64,000 bases of DNA from Actinospica robiniae DSM 44927. GTDB lineage: Bacteria; Actinomycetota; Actinomycetes; Streptomycetales; Catenulisporaceae. Both the position numbers and the translations under genes were made by a program. How positions within the stretch are numbered: the first letter of the stretch is position 1; the number at the start of each line of letters is the position of its first letter. Below the pieces are notes generated by a model. It was not told the DNA's origin and ran no database searches. It was given only the letters and a program-made list of their open reading frames with translations. The DNA lies in contig NZ_KI632511.1 of the NCBI RefSeq assembly GCF_000504285.1, positions 1,547,372 to 1,611,371 of the forward strand, given 5' to 3'. Positions 16,819-25,379 of this stretch are shown here, one piece after another.

Positions 16819-17533
16819 CTAAATCCTGGTCGTGCGTGGCCAGCACGTGTCGTGCGGTTCCAGGCCGGTTCCCGCCAGGTGCCGGACGTCGTTGTGGGCG
16901 AGCAGGGCCCATGCCCCGCCCTCGTGCGCGCCCGGCCACACCTGGCGGTGGTGGCGCCATCTACTGATCCCGGTATGCCAGGTGATCTCGTAGGCACGTG
17001 CGCCGGAGTCCGGGGCGAGACCGAAGTAGGCCGCGAGCGCCGCGTCCTGAGTCTCGGCGTGAGCGATGATCAGGACACTTCGCCCGGAGTGGCGGGCGGC
17101 CAGGGCGCCGAGGAACCCTCCGGCACGCTGCCGGTTTCTTGCCCAGCACTCGGCACCCGGCAGCGCCGCCGCATCGTGGGCGAGCAGACGGATAGTGCCG
17201 ATCGCGTTGGACGCCGGATCCCACGGGTCGCCAGGGCCGTGGTCGAGCGAGCGCAACGCTGGCGCAAAGACCACGTCGAGGTTCAACGCCTTGGCGACCG
17301 GCTCCGCGGACTCCACGCAGCGCCGCCGCGGGGAGGCGTAGAGCACGTCGAAGCTGCTGTCGGCTCCGGTGCTCGCGGCCAGGTGCATCGCGGTGTACGC
17401 GGCTTGGCCGCGTCCGCGGCGGGTCAGGCCGCGGCAGTCCGCGACGGCAAGTCCCCGTATCTGAGTAATAGGCGGCCGTGTCGTGGCGCACGATCGTGAC
17501 GTGGGTGGCCGGGTGCACTGTGGTCCAGCTCAT
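16819..17533 (-). pseudogene. Histidine phosphatase family gene with a single-base frameshift
   Basis: The start ATG (17531-17533) overlaps the stop of the preceding phosphatase (ATGA). The N-terminus reads THVTIVRHDTAAYYSDTG with the R-H catalytic motif. At the C-run 17453-17456 (minus-strand GGGG) the frame breaks. Dropping one base gives TGLAVADCRGLTRRGRGQAA, continuing as VLYASPRRRCVESAEPVA and VLIIAHAETQDAAL, a full histidine phosphatase. The intact reading downstream (190 residues) argues for a recent indel or a sequencing error, so the gene may be functional in the organism. Its paralogue lies immediately upstream, so the pair probably arose by duplication. Confidence 0.72.
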
Positions 17534-18192
17534 GCCTGCTCCCGCGCCTTCCTGATGTCGGCCAGTTGGGGGTAGGGCGGCGGCTCGTCGGGCAGGTCCA
17601 GGTGGGCGGTGGTGTTGTGTGCCGTGAGATAGCACGCTCCGGCTGGGTCAGCCTCGTCAGCCCGGTGTGTCCAGCGGGTGAGCGCGCCGTGCTCCAGCGG
17701 TGCGCCCCACCACGAGCCCGCGACGGGCAGGCGCAGGAACACGGCCATCGCCGTGCGCGCGGTGACCTGGTGCCCGACCACCAGGACGCGTTGGCCGGGG
17801 TGGTTGAGCGGCAGGCTCCTAAGAAACGCAGCGGCGCTTTCCGCGTACGCGGTCGGTCCCTCGCGGTCGAAGTCCGGCCGGGCCTCGGCCACAAGGCCGC
17901 CGGCCGAGGTGAGCACTCCGGCCTCGGGCGGACGCAGCGGATGCGCGACAAGCGCCTTGAGCGCCAACGCGCTGGCGACGGGCTCGGATGTCTGCAGGCA
18001 GCGCAGGCTCGGCGAGGTGTAGAGCGCATCGAACGCGCCGTGTTCGCGGGCGTCGTCGGCGAGCGCTGCGGCCAGCCGGCGGGCCTGGCCGACGCCGTGG
18101 GCCGAGAGCCCGCGCAGGCCTTCGGTCACCGCGGGGGCCTTGTTGTCCCAGGCTTCGCCGTGGCGGATGAGGATGATCTCGGTGTCGGTCAC
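17530..18192 (-). CDS. Histidine phosphatase (phosphoglycerate-mutase-like) family protein
   Basis: 220 residues from a GTG that overlaps the Nudix gene stop by 4 nt. Residues 5-14 are EIILIRHGEA with the R-H-G phosphohistidine motif; ALYTSPSLRCLQTSEPVA carries the second arginine; LVVGHQVTARTAM gives the second catalytic histidine. The family dephosphorylates sugars, nucleotides, phosphopeptides or small metabolites. Being translationally coupled to a Nudix protein and a second phosphatase, it probably trims a phosphorylated or nucleotide-linked intermediate of the same pathway. The C-terminus is extended by a Pro-rich tail. Confidence 0.88.
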   Translation of the reverse strand: MTDTEIILIRHGEAWDNKAPAVTEGLRGLSAHGVGQARRLAAALADDAREHGAFDALYTSPSLRCLQTSEPVASALALKALVAHPLRPPEAGVLTSAGGLVAEARPDFDREGPTAYAESAAAFLRSLPLNHPGQRVLVVGHQVTARTAMAVFLRLPVAGSWWGAPLEHGALTRWTHRADEADPAGACYLTAHNTTAHLDLPDEPPPYPQLADIRKAREQA

Positions 18193-19958
18193 AGCTCGAG
18201 GTTCCAGTCGGGTGTGCGCGCGGGCAGGTCGGGGTCGCCCTGGTCGCGGTAGCCGTCGGCGGCCGGGCGGTCTACCGGCAGCCGGAGCACCCGCGCGGCC
18301 TGCCCGGCCGCACGGGCCTGGATCTGGGCGTGCGGGCCCCAGTCGAGCAGTGCGGGGGCGCGCCAGATATCGACGAGGTAGCGGCGGTACGGGCGGCGGC
18401 GGCCTTCGAGTTTCGGGTCCGTGTCCGGGCAGATCGGGTAGTAGGCGAGTACGGGGGCTGCGAAGCGGGCCTGGGCCTGGCCGTTCGGGAGCGCCGCGTC
18501 GTCGTAGGTGACCTGGTAGCCGAGGAGGACCGCGCTGCGCTGGTCGATGAGGATCTGGCTCTCCTCGAATGCCTCGCGTGCCGCGGTAGCGAGCTGGTCG
18601 CGGTCCTGCGGTTCCGGGTGCCCGGCCGGCAGTGCGAAACGGCCTTGGTCCACGCGGTGCTGGAGCAGCACGCGGCCGTCGCGGTCGAATGCCCAGACCC
18701 CTGCCTGGGTCACCGGTACGCACTCGGGCAGGTGCTCGTGCCACTCCCAGACCGGGCGTGCCCCGGGCACGTGGCCGTCCTCGAGCTGCACGAGAGGGCC
18801 GCCGGGGTCGATGAAGCCGGAGAATACGGTGCGGCCCTGACAATCGAATGTCCAGGACCCCCTGTCTGTCACGGCTCTTTCATTGTGCGAGCGCTGGGCG
18901 AGGGATGCGGCGTACAGCCACCGCGCCGTACGCCTGTCCACCAGCGTCTCGCTCTCGTCTTCGGCGACGAACACGCACTCTCCGTCCGGGCTGCCCGTGT
19001 CCGCCCCTACCTCGTCGCGGCCGGCATCGTCGAGGGTCGCGGCGTCGAACACGAACGTCGCGGCCATCCCTCCCGGCCCGTTCGCGCCGGTGTCGAGGGC
19101 GACCAGGCGCGGCAGCGGCTGCGAGAGCCCCAGTTGCTCGCGGGCGCAGCGGATGGCGGCGGCCGTGGGGTATTCGCCCTCGGCGATCTCGCCGCCGGGC
19201 AGCGCGAACCCTCCCGGTTCCTTCCCGATCAACGCGATCGCGCCGGCCTGGTCGCGCACCATTAGCGCGACCTGCGACCCTCGCCGCGTGGGCGCCGGAT
19301 GCGCCCTGGTGGTCAGTTCGGCGATGAACTCGAGCTCGAGCACGGTGTGTTCGCCCTCACCCGTGCCCGGGTGCTTCTCCTCCAGTGCGAGCGCCACCCG
19401 CTCCGCATCCGCGCCGCGCGTCACGCGGGCGGGGTCGAGGGCTTCGAGGGCCTGGGCGCGGGTGGGGAAACGCAGCGAGTCATCGATGCGGAACCAAGCC
19501 GCCCGACCCACGGGATCATCCGGCGCGCACGCGGTGACGATCGAGCCGATCACCACATCGCGCGGCACGAGCGCCGTCGGCCGCAGATCAAGGAAGGCGC
19601 GGCGCCCGACGAGGGCGTTGTAGGCGTTGGTCTCGACGGCGAGGGTGCCCGGGTCGTTGAGGAACATCACCGGCTTGCCCAACCGCAGCGCGTAGGCGAT
19701 CTCCGAGGCGGTGCCAGAGCCGGCGTACCCGCCGGAGTTGGCCACCACCACGACGTCCGAGGCCGCGATCTTGCGCAGATGCAGCGTGGCGAGCGCGGCC
19801 TGCTCGAGCGGAGAGATATTCGCGCTGTACGGGACCGGAGTGAGCACACTCGCCCCGGCCACACCCAACAGCAACTCCAGCTGGGCGACGTCGGTGGCGG
19901 ACCGGGTTGGCGCGCACACGCACACCGTCGCCCCGCCCAGGTCCTTGTAGCGAATCAC
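18189..19958 (-). CDS. Three-domain protein: nucleoside 2-deoxyribosyltransferase-like domain plus two Nudix domains
   Basis: 589 residues. Residues 1-135 have a Rossmann-like fold with VVVVANSGGYAGSGTASEIA followed by YALRLGKPVMFLN, the pattern of deoxyribosyltransferase-like domains that handle nucleosides. Residues about 225-350 are a Nudix domain with a degenerate box (GGEIAEGEYPTAAAIRCAREQLGL, first metal Glu pattern incomplete). Residues about 400-540 hold a second with a good box (REAFEESQI, preceded by GHPEPQDRD). A nucleotide-derivative hydrolase is likely, the first Nudix perhaps regulatory. Second gene of the operon, starting 15 nt after the membrane protein; its stop overlaps the phosphatase start. 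Confidence 0.8.
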   Translation of the reverse strand: MIRYKDLGGATVCVCAPTRSATDVAQLELLLGVAGASVLTPVPYSANISPLEQAALATLHLRKIAASDVVVVANSGGYAGSGTASEIAYALRLGKPVMFLNDPGTLAVETNAYNALVGRRAFLDLRPTALVPRDVVIGSIVTACAPDDPVGRAAWFRIDDSLRFPTRAQALEALDPARVTRGADAERVALALEEKHPGTGEGEHTVLELEFIAELTTRAHPAPTRRGSQVALMVRDQAGAIALIGKEPGGFALPGGEIAEGEYPTAAAIRCAREQLGLSQPLPRLVALDTGANGPGGMAATFVFDAATLDDAGRDEVGADTGSPDGECVFVAEDESETLVDRRTARWLYAASLAQRSHNERAVTDRGSWTFDCQGRTVFSGFIDPGGPLVQLEDGHVPGARPVWEWHEHLPECVPVTQAGVWAFDRDGRVLLQHRVDQGRFALPAGHPEPQDRDQLATAAREAFEESQILIDQRSAVLLGYQVTYDDAALPNGQAQARFAAPVLAYYPICPDTDPKLEGRRRPYRRYLVDIWRAPALLDWGPHAQIQARAAGQAARVLRLPVDRPAADGYRDQGDPDLPARTPDWNLEL

Positions 19959-19973
19959 AGGGTTCTGTCTCCT

Positions 19974-21104
19974 TTACGTGGTGGTCGCCGGGGTGGGGCA
20001 CGGTCCGGCGGAGGTGGATTGGCTGGCGGTGAACGCTCCCGCCGAAGCGGACACAACCACTCCGGCCCCGCAGTAGGGAACCGCGTCGATGCCGAGCGCG
20101 AACTTGTACGAGGTGGCGCCCGAGAGCGCCTTCGTTTCGGGCACCGCACGCGACGGCGCCGCCGTGCCCCGATAGGTGATCTGCACGTCCACCGGCCCGG
20201 TGCCGGTGGTGTCGAGGTAGAACAGCGCGGCGATCCGCGGCGCGCCCGAGCCCGCGCCGAGCAGCTGGATCTGCAACGAGGTGACCTCGCCCGCATCCGT
20301 AGCAGCAGATGGGGCGGAGGGGCGCTCAGCGAGCGGTGTGGAAGCCGGCGTGCGGATCGGGCGCGTGGGGGTGTGCGCGGAGGGCGTTTTCGATGCGGTG
20401 GCTCGGGAGCCGTGCGCGGCGAAGGATTGCAGGCAGATCGCCAGCACCGCGGCACTGGCGATGACCACCAGCCCGGACTGGGTCAGCATCCTGGCCTGGG
20501 AGGCGAGCAGCCGCGCGGGCGGCTGGTCCGTCTCGCCGTGTTGCTCGCTCAACACAAGATCCTGTGTCGAGCCGCGGTGGCGTCCCGGCCAGCGGGTGGA
20601 AGTCTCGGCGGGCACAGACGCCGACGGGGCAGCAGCACTCAGCGCGGTGGGGGCAGGCCGGCACACCAGATCGCGCAGCGCGGCGCCCGCTCTCGCGATC
20701 TCGGACAGGTCGGCCGCGAGCGCTTCACCGTGCTCTCGGGTCCACTCCCGGGCGCCGAGCGAGGCGAGCTCGCCCTCCCAGTGCGACAACGCGAACCCGA
20801 TACGCACACGAAGGGCTTCGAGCCCGCGGCGTTCCCGCCCGCCAAGCCCTTCGGCCGCGAGATCCCGCAGCCCGTCGCCGGTACACCGCAGGCGCGCCAC
20901 GGCCGCGGCGGCGAGTTCCGCGGTGTCGGGCCGCTGCCAGGACAAGCTCAACAGCAAGCGATCGAGACCCATCTGCCCCCTTCCCGGAGGGAAGGGGGGA
21001 TGCTGTGCCGGCGAAGCGGCGCCTTCCGACTCCCGAACCCCGGCGCATCGTTGTTCGAGACCCTGTACATGCGCGTGGGCGGCGCGAGCTATCTCACGCA
21101 TCAT
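19974..21104 (-). CDS. Single-pass membrane protein of unknown function (first gene of the large operon)
   Basis: 376 residues; AAGGAGAG lies just before the ATG, fixing the start. Residues 1-200 are a cytosolic, Ala/Arg/Glu-rich helical region. Residues about 207-228 (GLVVIASAAVLAICLQSFAA) are the only membrane helix. A Thr/Pro/Ser-rich stalk follows (about 230-265). The outer C-terminal 110 residues look like a beta-sandwich (LQIQLLGAGSGAPRIAALFY, VDVQITYRGTAAP), with a Cys pair possible. The shape is a transmembrane sensor or receptor that couples an outside ligand to the cytosol. No family recognised. It opens the operon after a 136-bp gap containing a long inverted repeat. Confidence 0.65.
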   Translation of the reverse strand: MMREIARAAHAHVQGLEQRCAGVRESEGAASPAQHPPFPPGRGQMGLDRLLLSLSWQRPDTAELAAAAVARLRCTGDGLRDLAAEGLGGRERRGLEALRVRIGFALSHWEGELASLGAREWTREHGEALAADLSEIARAGAALRDLVCRPAPTALSAAAPSASVPAETSTRWPGRHRGSTQDLVLSEQHGETDQPPARLLASQARMLTQSGLVVIASAAVLAICLQSFAAHGSRATASKTPSAHTPTRPIRTPASTPLAERPSAPSAATDAGEVTSLQIQLLGAGSGAPRIAALFYLDTTGTGPVDVQITYRGTAAPSRAVPETKALSGATSYKFALGIDAVPYCGAGVVVSASAGAFTASQSTSAGPCPTPATTT

Positions 21105-21146
21105 GCTCTCCTTACGGAATCAGCCGTCGCATGCAGGGATAGGGGC

Positions 21147-21223
21147 CCCGCGCCCCGGGAGCTGGACCTCAGGAGCCAGATACTCGTTGTTTGACGGGTG
21201 TCTGTGAGAACCCGGGGCGCGGG
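21147..21223 (-). terminator. 13-bp GC inverted repeat between kinase gene and operon start
   Basis: CCCGCGCCCCGGG at 21147-21159 is repeated inverted at 21211-21223, with a 51-nt spacer. It lies downstream of the FGGY kinase stop and upstream of the membrane-protein gene on the same strand, so it could end the kinase transcript or act as a 5'-leader attenuator for the operon. There is no T-run. Confidence 0.4.
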
Positions 21224-21240
21224 AGCTTGGAAGGGGTCGG

Positions 21241-22644
21241 TCAAACCCCGCAGAGCACCGGATCCGGCTGGGCGCGCCCGGCGACCTCGCGCCAGCGCGC
21301 CCGGTAGTGCTCGGCTTGCTCCGGTGCCCACTTCGGCAGGACCGGTTTCCCGAGCCGGTCGCCGGCGAGTTCGAGTTCGATCGTGGTGGCACGGTCCAGG
21401 GCGAGCCGGGCCAGCGCCGCCGCGCCCTGGGCGGTGGCGTGCGCGCCGGTGTAGGCGCGCACCGGGATCTGCAGCAGGTTCGCCTGCGCCTGCAGCAGGC
21501 ACGTGGAGTTCGTCAGCCCGCCGTCGGCCAGCAGCACCTCCACCCGGGCGCCGGCCTGGTCATACAGTTCCGCGACCGACGCCGCGATCCCGTACACCGC
21601 AGCGGCCACGACCTGGTCCCGGCGCGTGCCCAGTTCCAGCCCGGCGATCCGCGCGCCGGAGTCCTCGTCGAAGGACGGGACGAACACCGCGCCGCCGGGG
21701 TTGGCGGCGCAGGATGCGTCGAGGTTCTCCACCCGCTCGAGCACCCCGACCTTCACCAGCCACGACAGCGCCGTGGCCGCGGCGAACACCTGCCCGTCGG
21801 AGCAGAACGTGCGCGCTTGCTCAATCTGCCAGGCGGTCGAGCACGTCGCGCGCGCCGGGCGGGCCGGCGGGAGCGGACCGAGGTTGGCCAGCAGGAACGC
21901 CCCGGTGCCGTAGGTGACCTTCACCTGACCGGCCCTCAGGCAGCGCTGCGCGAGCAGCGCCGCCGGCTGGTCCAGGATCACCCCGGCCACCGGCACCCGG
22001 TCGCCGAACACGCTCGTCTCACCGACCACCTCGTCGTTCCCGACGATCCGCGGCAGCCGCTCGCGGTCGAGACCGAACAGCTCGAGCAGGCGCGCATTCC
22101 ACGCGCCCGAGTCCAGATCGACCAGCAGCGACCGGGACGCGGTCGCCGCATCGGTGGCGAACTGCCCCGTCAACCGGTGCAGCAGCCACGCGTCGATCGT
22201 GGAGACGACCCCCTCGCCGGTGACGTGCTCGCGCAGCCACGCCAGCTTCGGTGCGGTGAAATACGAGCTCAGCCGCAGCCCGGTGGCCGCCACAATCTCC
22301 TCGGCGTGCTGATCGAGGCGGCGGCAGACCTGCTCGGCACGCCGGTCCTGCCACGTGACCAGCGGGCTGAGCGGCGTCCCGGTCGCAGGGTCGAACGCCA
22401 TGACCGACTCGCCCTGGGTGGCCAGCGCCAGCGCGTCGATCCGGCGCCCGGACTGCGCCACCGCCTTGGCGCCGGCGACGAGCATGCCCCGGTAGATCTC
22501 TTCCGGGTCCTGCTCCACCCCGCCGCCGGGCAGGGTGGTGGTGACGACTTTCTCGGTGGCGTGGGCCAGCACCTTCCCGGCCGTACCGATCACCACCGCC
22601 TTCGTCGCCGTGGTGCCCTGGTCGATCGCGAGGACCGTGGTCAT
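21241..22644 (-). CDS. FGGY-family carbohydrate kinase (glycerol-kinase-like)
   Basis: 467 residues. VLAIDQGTTATKAVVIG is the N-terminal ATP phosphate loop; GGGVEQDPEEI is the glycerol-kinase-type G-W-V/E-Q-D-P motif (here GGVEQDP); VTWQDRRAEQVCRRL and VTYGTGAFLLANLG match FGGY signatures; VLLADGGLTNSTCLLQ is the second ATP motif. The substrate may be glycerol or another polyol; the missing Trp in the classic glycerol motif argues for caution. Its ATG overlaps the permease stop (ATGA), so transported substrate is probably phosphorylated by it. Confidence 0.85.
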   Translation of the reverse strand: MTTVLAIDQGTTATKAVVIGTAGKVLAHATEKVVTTTLPGGGVEQDPEEIYRGMLVAGAKAVAQSGRRIDALALATQGESVMAFDPATGTPLSPLVTWQDRRAEQVCRRLDQHAEEIVAATGLRLSSYFTAPKLAWLREHVTGEGVVSTIDAWLLHRLTGQFATDAATASRSLLVDLDSGAWNARLLELFGLDRERLPRIVGNDEVVGETSVFGDRVPVAGVILDQPAALLAQRCLRAGQVKVTYGTGAFLLANLGPLPPARPARATCSTAWQIEQARTFCSDGQVFAAATALSWLVKVGVLERVENLDASCAANPGGAVFVPSFDEDSGARIAGLELGTRRDQVVAAAVYGIAASVAELYDQAGARVEVLLADGGLTNSTCLLQAQANLLQIPVRAYTGAHATAQGAAALARLALDRATTIELELAGDRLGKPVLPKWAPEQAEHYRARWREVAGRAQPDPVLCGV

Positions 22645-24173
22645 ACCAGCTCCCCCTCCATCGCCGCGAGCTCCTCCGGCGTGCCGAACGACTTCGGGCC
22701 CGAGAAGCTGCGCCGCGCCGTCACCAGCCACCACACCGTCGCCAGCACCAGGACCGCGAGAACGGCAAACCCGGCGTAGTTCAGGTTGTGCCAGGTCACC
22801 GGTGCCGCCTCCGGGCAGACGAACAGCACCGTCTCGAACGCGATCCACCCGATCGCGATCCGGCCGATCAGCGCGCTGTAGCGGCCCAGCGAGAACGGGC
22901 CTGGAGTGAAGTCCCGCCCCACCCTCAGCCGCAGGAAGATCGGTATCGCATACGCGGTGAACAGCCCGATCACGTTCACCGAGGTGATCGCGTAGAACGC
23001 CACCGACGACTTCAGCGAAGGCAGCGCGAGCAGGAACGCGACCCCCGTTGCCAGCCACACCGCGCCGATCGGCGTCTTCGTCTTCGTAGTGGTCTTGAAC
23101 CACCAGCGCGAGCCGGGCAGCACCTCGTCGCGCGAGAGCGCGAAGATCAGCCGGGAGTTCGCCGTCACCGAGGACATCCCGCAGAAGAACTGCGCCACGA
23201 TGATCACGATCATGAGCAGCTTCGCGGTGTTCGCCCCGAGCGCGTCGATCATAATCTGCAGCGGCGGCACCGTCGCGGTCGCCTCCGCGCTGTAGTGGTG
23301 CAGCGCGAGCATGAAACCGGCCAGCAGCACGAACCCGACCACCCAGGACACCACGATCGAGCGCACGATCCCTGACGGCGCGCCCTTGGCCGCGTCCCTG
23401 GTCTCCTCGCTCACGTGCGCCGAGGCGTCGAACCCGCAGAACGTGTACCCGCCCACCAGCAGCCCGATCGCCGCGACGTACCAGAACCGGGTAAACCCTG
23501 TGTTGTTGAACGTCGCGGTCAGCACGTAGCCCACGGACTGGTGCTGGGCCGGCAGGAACAGCAGGCACCCGACGATCAGCAGGACCCCGAGCACGTGCCA
23601 CCACACCGAGACCCGGTTGAGCAACGCCACGAGCCTGGTCGCCTTGCTGTTGAGCAGCCCGTGCACGACGAGCACCAGTGTGTAGATCCCGAACGTCGTG
23701 CCGGGCGTCGCCGTGAATGACCACTGGAGCGCGATCAGGGCCTGGACGAACACCGCGAGCCCGTAGTCGATGCCCGCGGTACCGCCCACCTGCCCGATCA
23801 CGTTCAGCCAGCCGGTGTACCAGGACCAGCGCGCCGCGTTGCGCTTGGCCAGCTTCGCCGACCAGTAGTACAGCGCCCCAGTCGTCGGGTACTTCGAGGC
23901 CAGCTCCGCCATCGCCAGCCCGACCAGCGTGGTCATGCCGCCCACGATCAGCCAGCCCCACAGGATCTCCGCCGGCCCGCCGGTGTTCAGGCCGTAGCCG
24001 AGCATGGTCATGCACCCGGTGAGCACCGAGATGATCGTGAAGGAGATCGCGAAGTTGTCGAACTTGCTCATCGTGCGCAGCAGCGACCGCGGATAGCCCA
24101 TCCGGTGCAACTGCTCCTCATCCTCGGACAGCGACCGTCTCGCCTCGGCGGTGCCTTGAACATCGAACGTCAT
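22641..24173 (-). CDS. APC-superfamily amino acid/amine permease
   Basis: 510 residues with about 12 membrane helices starting at residue 45. The cytosolic N-terminus EDEEQLHRMGYPRSLLRTMS and the first helix NFAISFTIISVLTGCMTMLG are typical of the GABA/choline permease branch (ACT family, UGA4-like). AMAELASKYPTTGALYYWSA is the conserved loop after helix 2. The protein ends in a short Glu-rich tail. It is coupled by an ATGA overlap to the FGGY kinase, an uncommon pairing that suggests uptake of an amino-alcohol or related compound followed by phosphorylation. Confidence 0.9.
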   Translation of the reverse strand: MTFDVQGTAEARRSLSEDEEQLHRMGYPRSLLRTMSKFDNFAISFTIISVLTGCMTMLGYGLNTGGPAEILWGWLIVGGMTTLVGLAMAELASKYPTTGALYYWSAKLAKRNAARWSWYTGWLNVIGQVGGTAGIDYGLAVFVQALIALQWSFTATPGTTFGIYTLVLVVHGLLNSKATRLVALLNRVSVWWHVLGVLLIVGCLLFLPAQHQSVGYVLTATFNNTGFTRFWYVAAIGLLVGGYTFCGFDASAHVSEETRDAAKGAPSGIVRSIVVSWVVGFVLLAGFMLALHHYSAEATATVPPLQIMIDALGANTAKLLMIVIIVAQFFCGMSSVTANSRLIFALSRDEVLPGSRWWFKTTTKTKTPIGAVWLATGVAFLLALPSLKSSVAFYAITSVNVIGLFTAYAIPIFLRLRVGRDFTPGPFSLGRYSALIGRIAIGWIAFETVLFVCPEAAPVTWHNLNYAGFAVLAVLVLATVWWLVTARRSFSGPKSFGTPEELAAMEGELV

Positions 24174-24266
24174 TTCAAACCTCTCATCAGATGGGTTGTG
24201 ATCCTCGGCCCGTGTGAATGTGCTGCGAACCGGTGGGGAGCCACGGGAATCAGGCGTGCTCGCCGT

Positions 24267-24300
24267 GCCGGTACCGGACGATGCGGCGTCCGGTACCGGC
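24267..24300. terminator. Perfect 13-bp hairpin after the repeat-rich hypothetical gene
   Basis: GCCGGTACCGGAC (24267-24279) and GTCCGGTACCGGC (24288-24300) pair exactly around an 8-nt loop. It lies 54 bp downstream of the stop at 24354 and 94 bp upstream of the permease start on the same strand. It probably terminates the upstream transcript. Confidence 0.6.
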
Positions 24301-24353
24301 GCGCACGGCGCCCCACGCAGCCGCGGCCCCCACGGCGCGGCTGCGCCAGACGA

Positions 24354-25349
24354 TCAGGCGGCGCCTCCTCCCGGAAGCACGGAAGGAGGCCCGACGTGGC
24401 ATTGCGCCCGCGCCCGCAACAGCGGCGCCTCCGGGCCCTCGGAGGGCTTGTCCGGATCCACGAACGCGGACCACGGCTGCGAGGCGGCATATGGGCCCAT
24501 CGCGAGGAACACGTCCCCCGCCTCGGGGGTGCGTCCGCCGGCCCACAGCGCGTGCGCGAGATACGAGTAGTCCGTGACCGGCGGGAACCTGCGCGCCTGA
24601 GCCTTCGGGAACCAGCGCTCGAACAGATCCAGCGCGTACTGCAGCGTCCCCGGCCGGCGCCACTGCCAGTCCAACTGCTGCGCTGCGCGCTGTTTCGGAT
24701 CCTTCGACCGGTACTGCTCGACCAGCGCGATCAGCACAAGGAGCTGCGGATCGGACTCGAGCGGAGTCGAGTTCGCCACGTGCAGCGCGAAGTGCAGCCG
24801 GTCAGCGTCGGAACCCAGGCAGTACAGAAACCGCACGTGCGCCTCGCGATGAAGAGAGTCAAGCGCACGGATCCGATCGAACAGCTCCCACGGCCCCACA
24901 ACCTCCGCAAGCCCGTCCGGCCCCTCCGGACCCGGCTGAGGCGTATGCCCCAGTCGTGCCAGCGTCAACAGCGCCACCAACGGCGTGGGGTCATCCGGCG
25001 CAGCCGCGACGGCAGACTTGCAGGCCCGCAGTGCCATCTCCGCCAGCGCCTGCCAGCGCTTGCGCGGCTCCTGTGCATCGTGAGACCGGATGGCGCGCGC
25101 CACAGCCGTCCGCGCGTACAACAACTGAGCATCAGCGCTTCTCGGCTCCTCACGGAGCCAACGCTCAGCGACATCCACATCCGAACACGCCGAACCCAGT
25201 ACCTGAGAGCGCAAGGCACGAAGGGCGAAGTCGTGACGAGTATCAGCGAGGACCTCCACTACAGTGCCCGGCCGGGCCGCGCGCGCCGAGACGACCGCCG
25301 ACGCCAGATTGTCGTCGGCACCTGCAGCCCGCCAAATCAAAGTGCTCAT
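24354..25349 (-). CDS. TPR-like hypothetical protein of an actinobacterial family
   Basis: 331 residues from ATG 25349 (GGAG 11 nt upstream; a GTG at 25376 is an alternative). It begins with LIWRAAGADDNLASAVVSAR and continues with a RHDFALRALRSQVLG block. The remainder is nearly all amphipathic helices in pairs (RSADAQLLYARTAVARAI, PWELFDRIRALDSLHREAHV, DYSYLAHALWAGGRTPEAGD), consistent with a tetratricopeptide-like solenoid for protein-protein contact. Related unannotated proteins occur widely in streptomycetes. It stands alone and its partner is unknown. Confidence 0.65.
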   Translation of the reverse strand: MSTLIWRAAGADDNLASAVVSARAARPGTVVEVLADTRHDFALRALRSQVLGSACSDVDVAERWLREEPRSADAQLLYARTAVARAIRSHDAQEPRKRWQALAEMALRACKSAVAAAPDDPTPLVALLTLARLGHTPQPGPEGPDGLAEVVGPWELFDRIRALDSLHREAHVRFLYCLGSDADRLHFALHVANSTPLESDPQLLVLIALVEQYRSKDPKQRAAQQLDWQWRRPGTLQYALDLFERWFPKAQARRFPPVTDYSYLAHALWAGGRTPEAGDVFLAMGPYAASQPWSAFVDPDKPSEGPEAPLLRARAQCHVGPPSVLPGGGAA

Positions 25350-25379
25350 TAAGGGAGCACTCCAGCGCTGATACACGGA

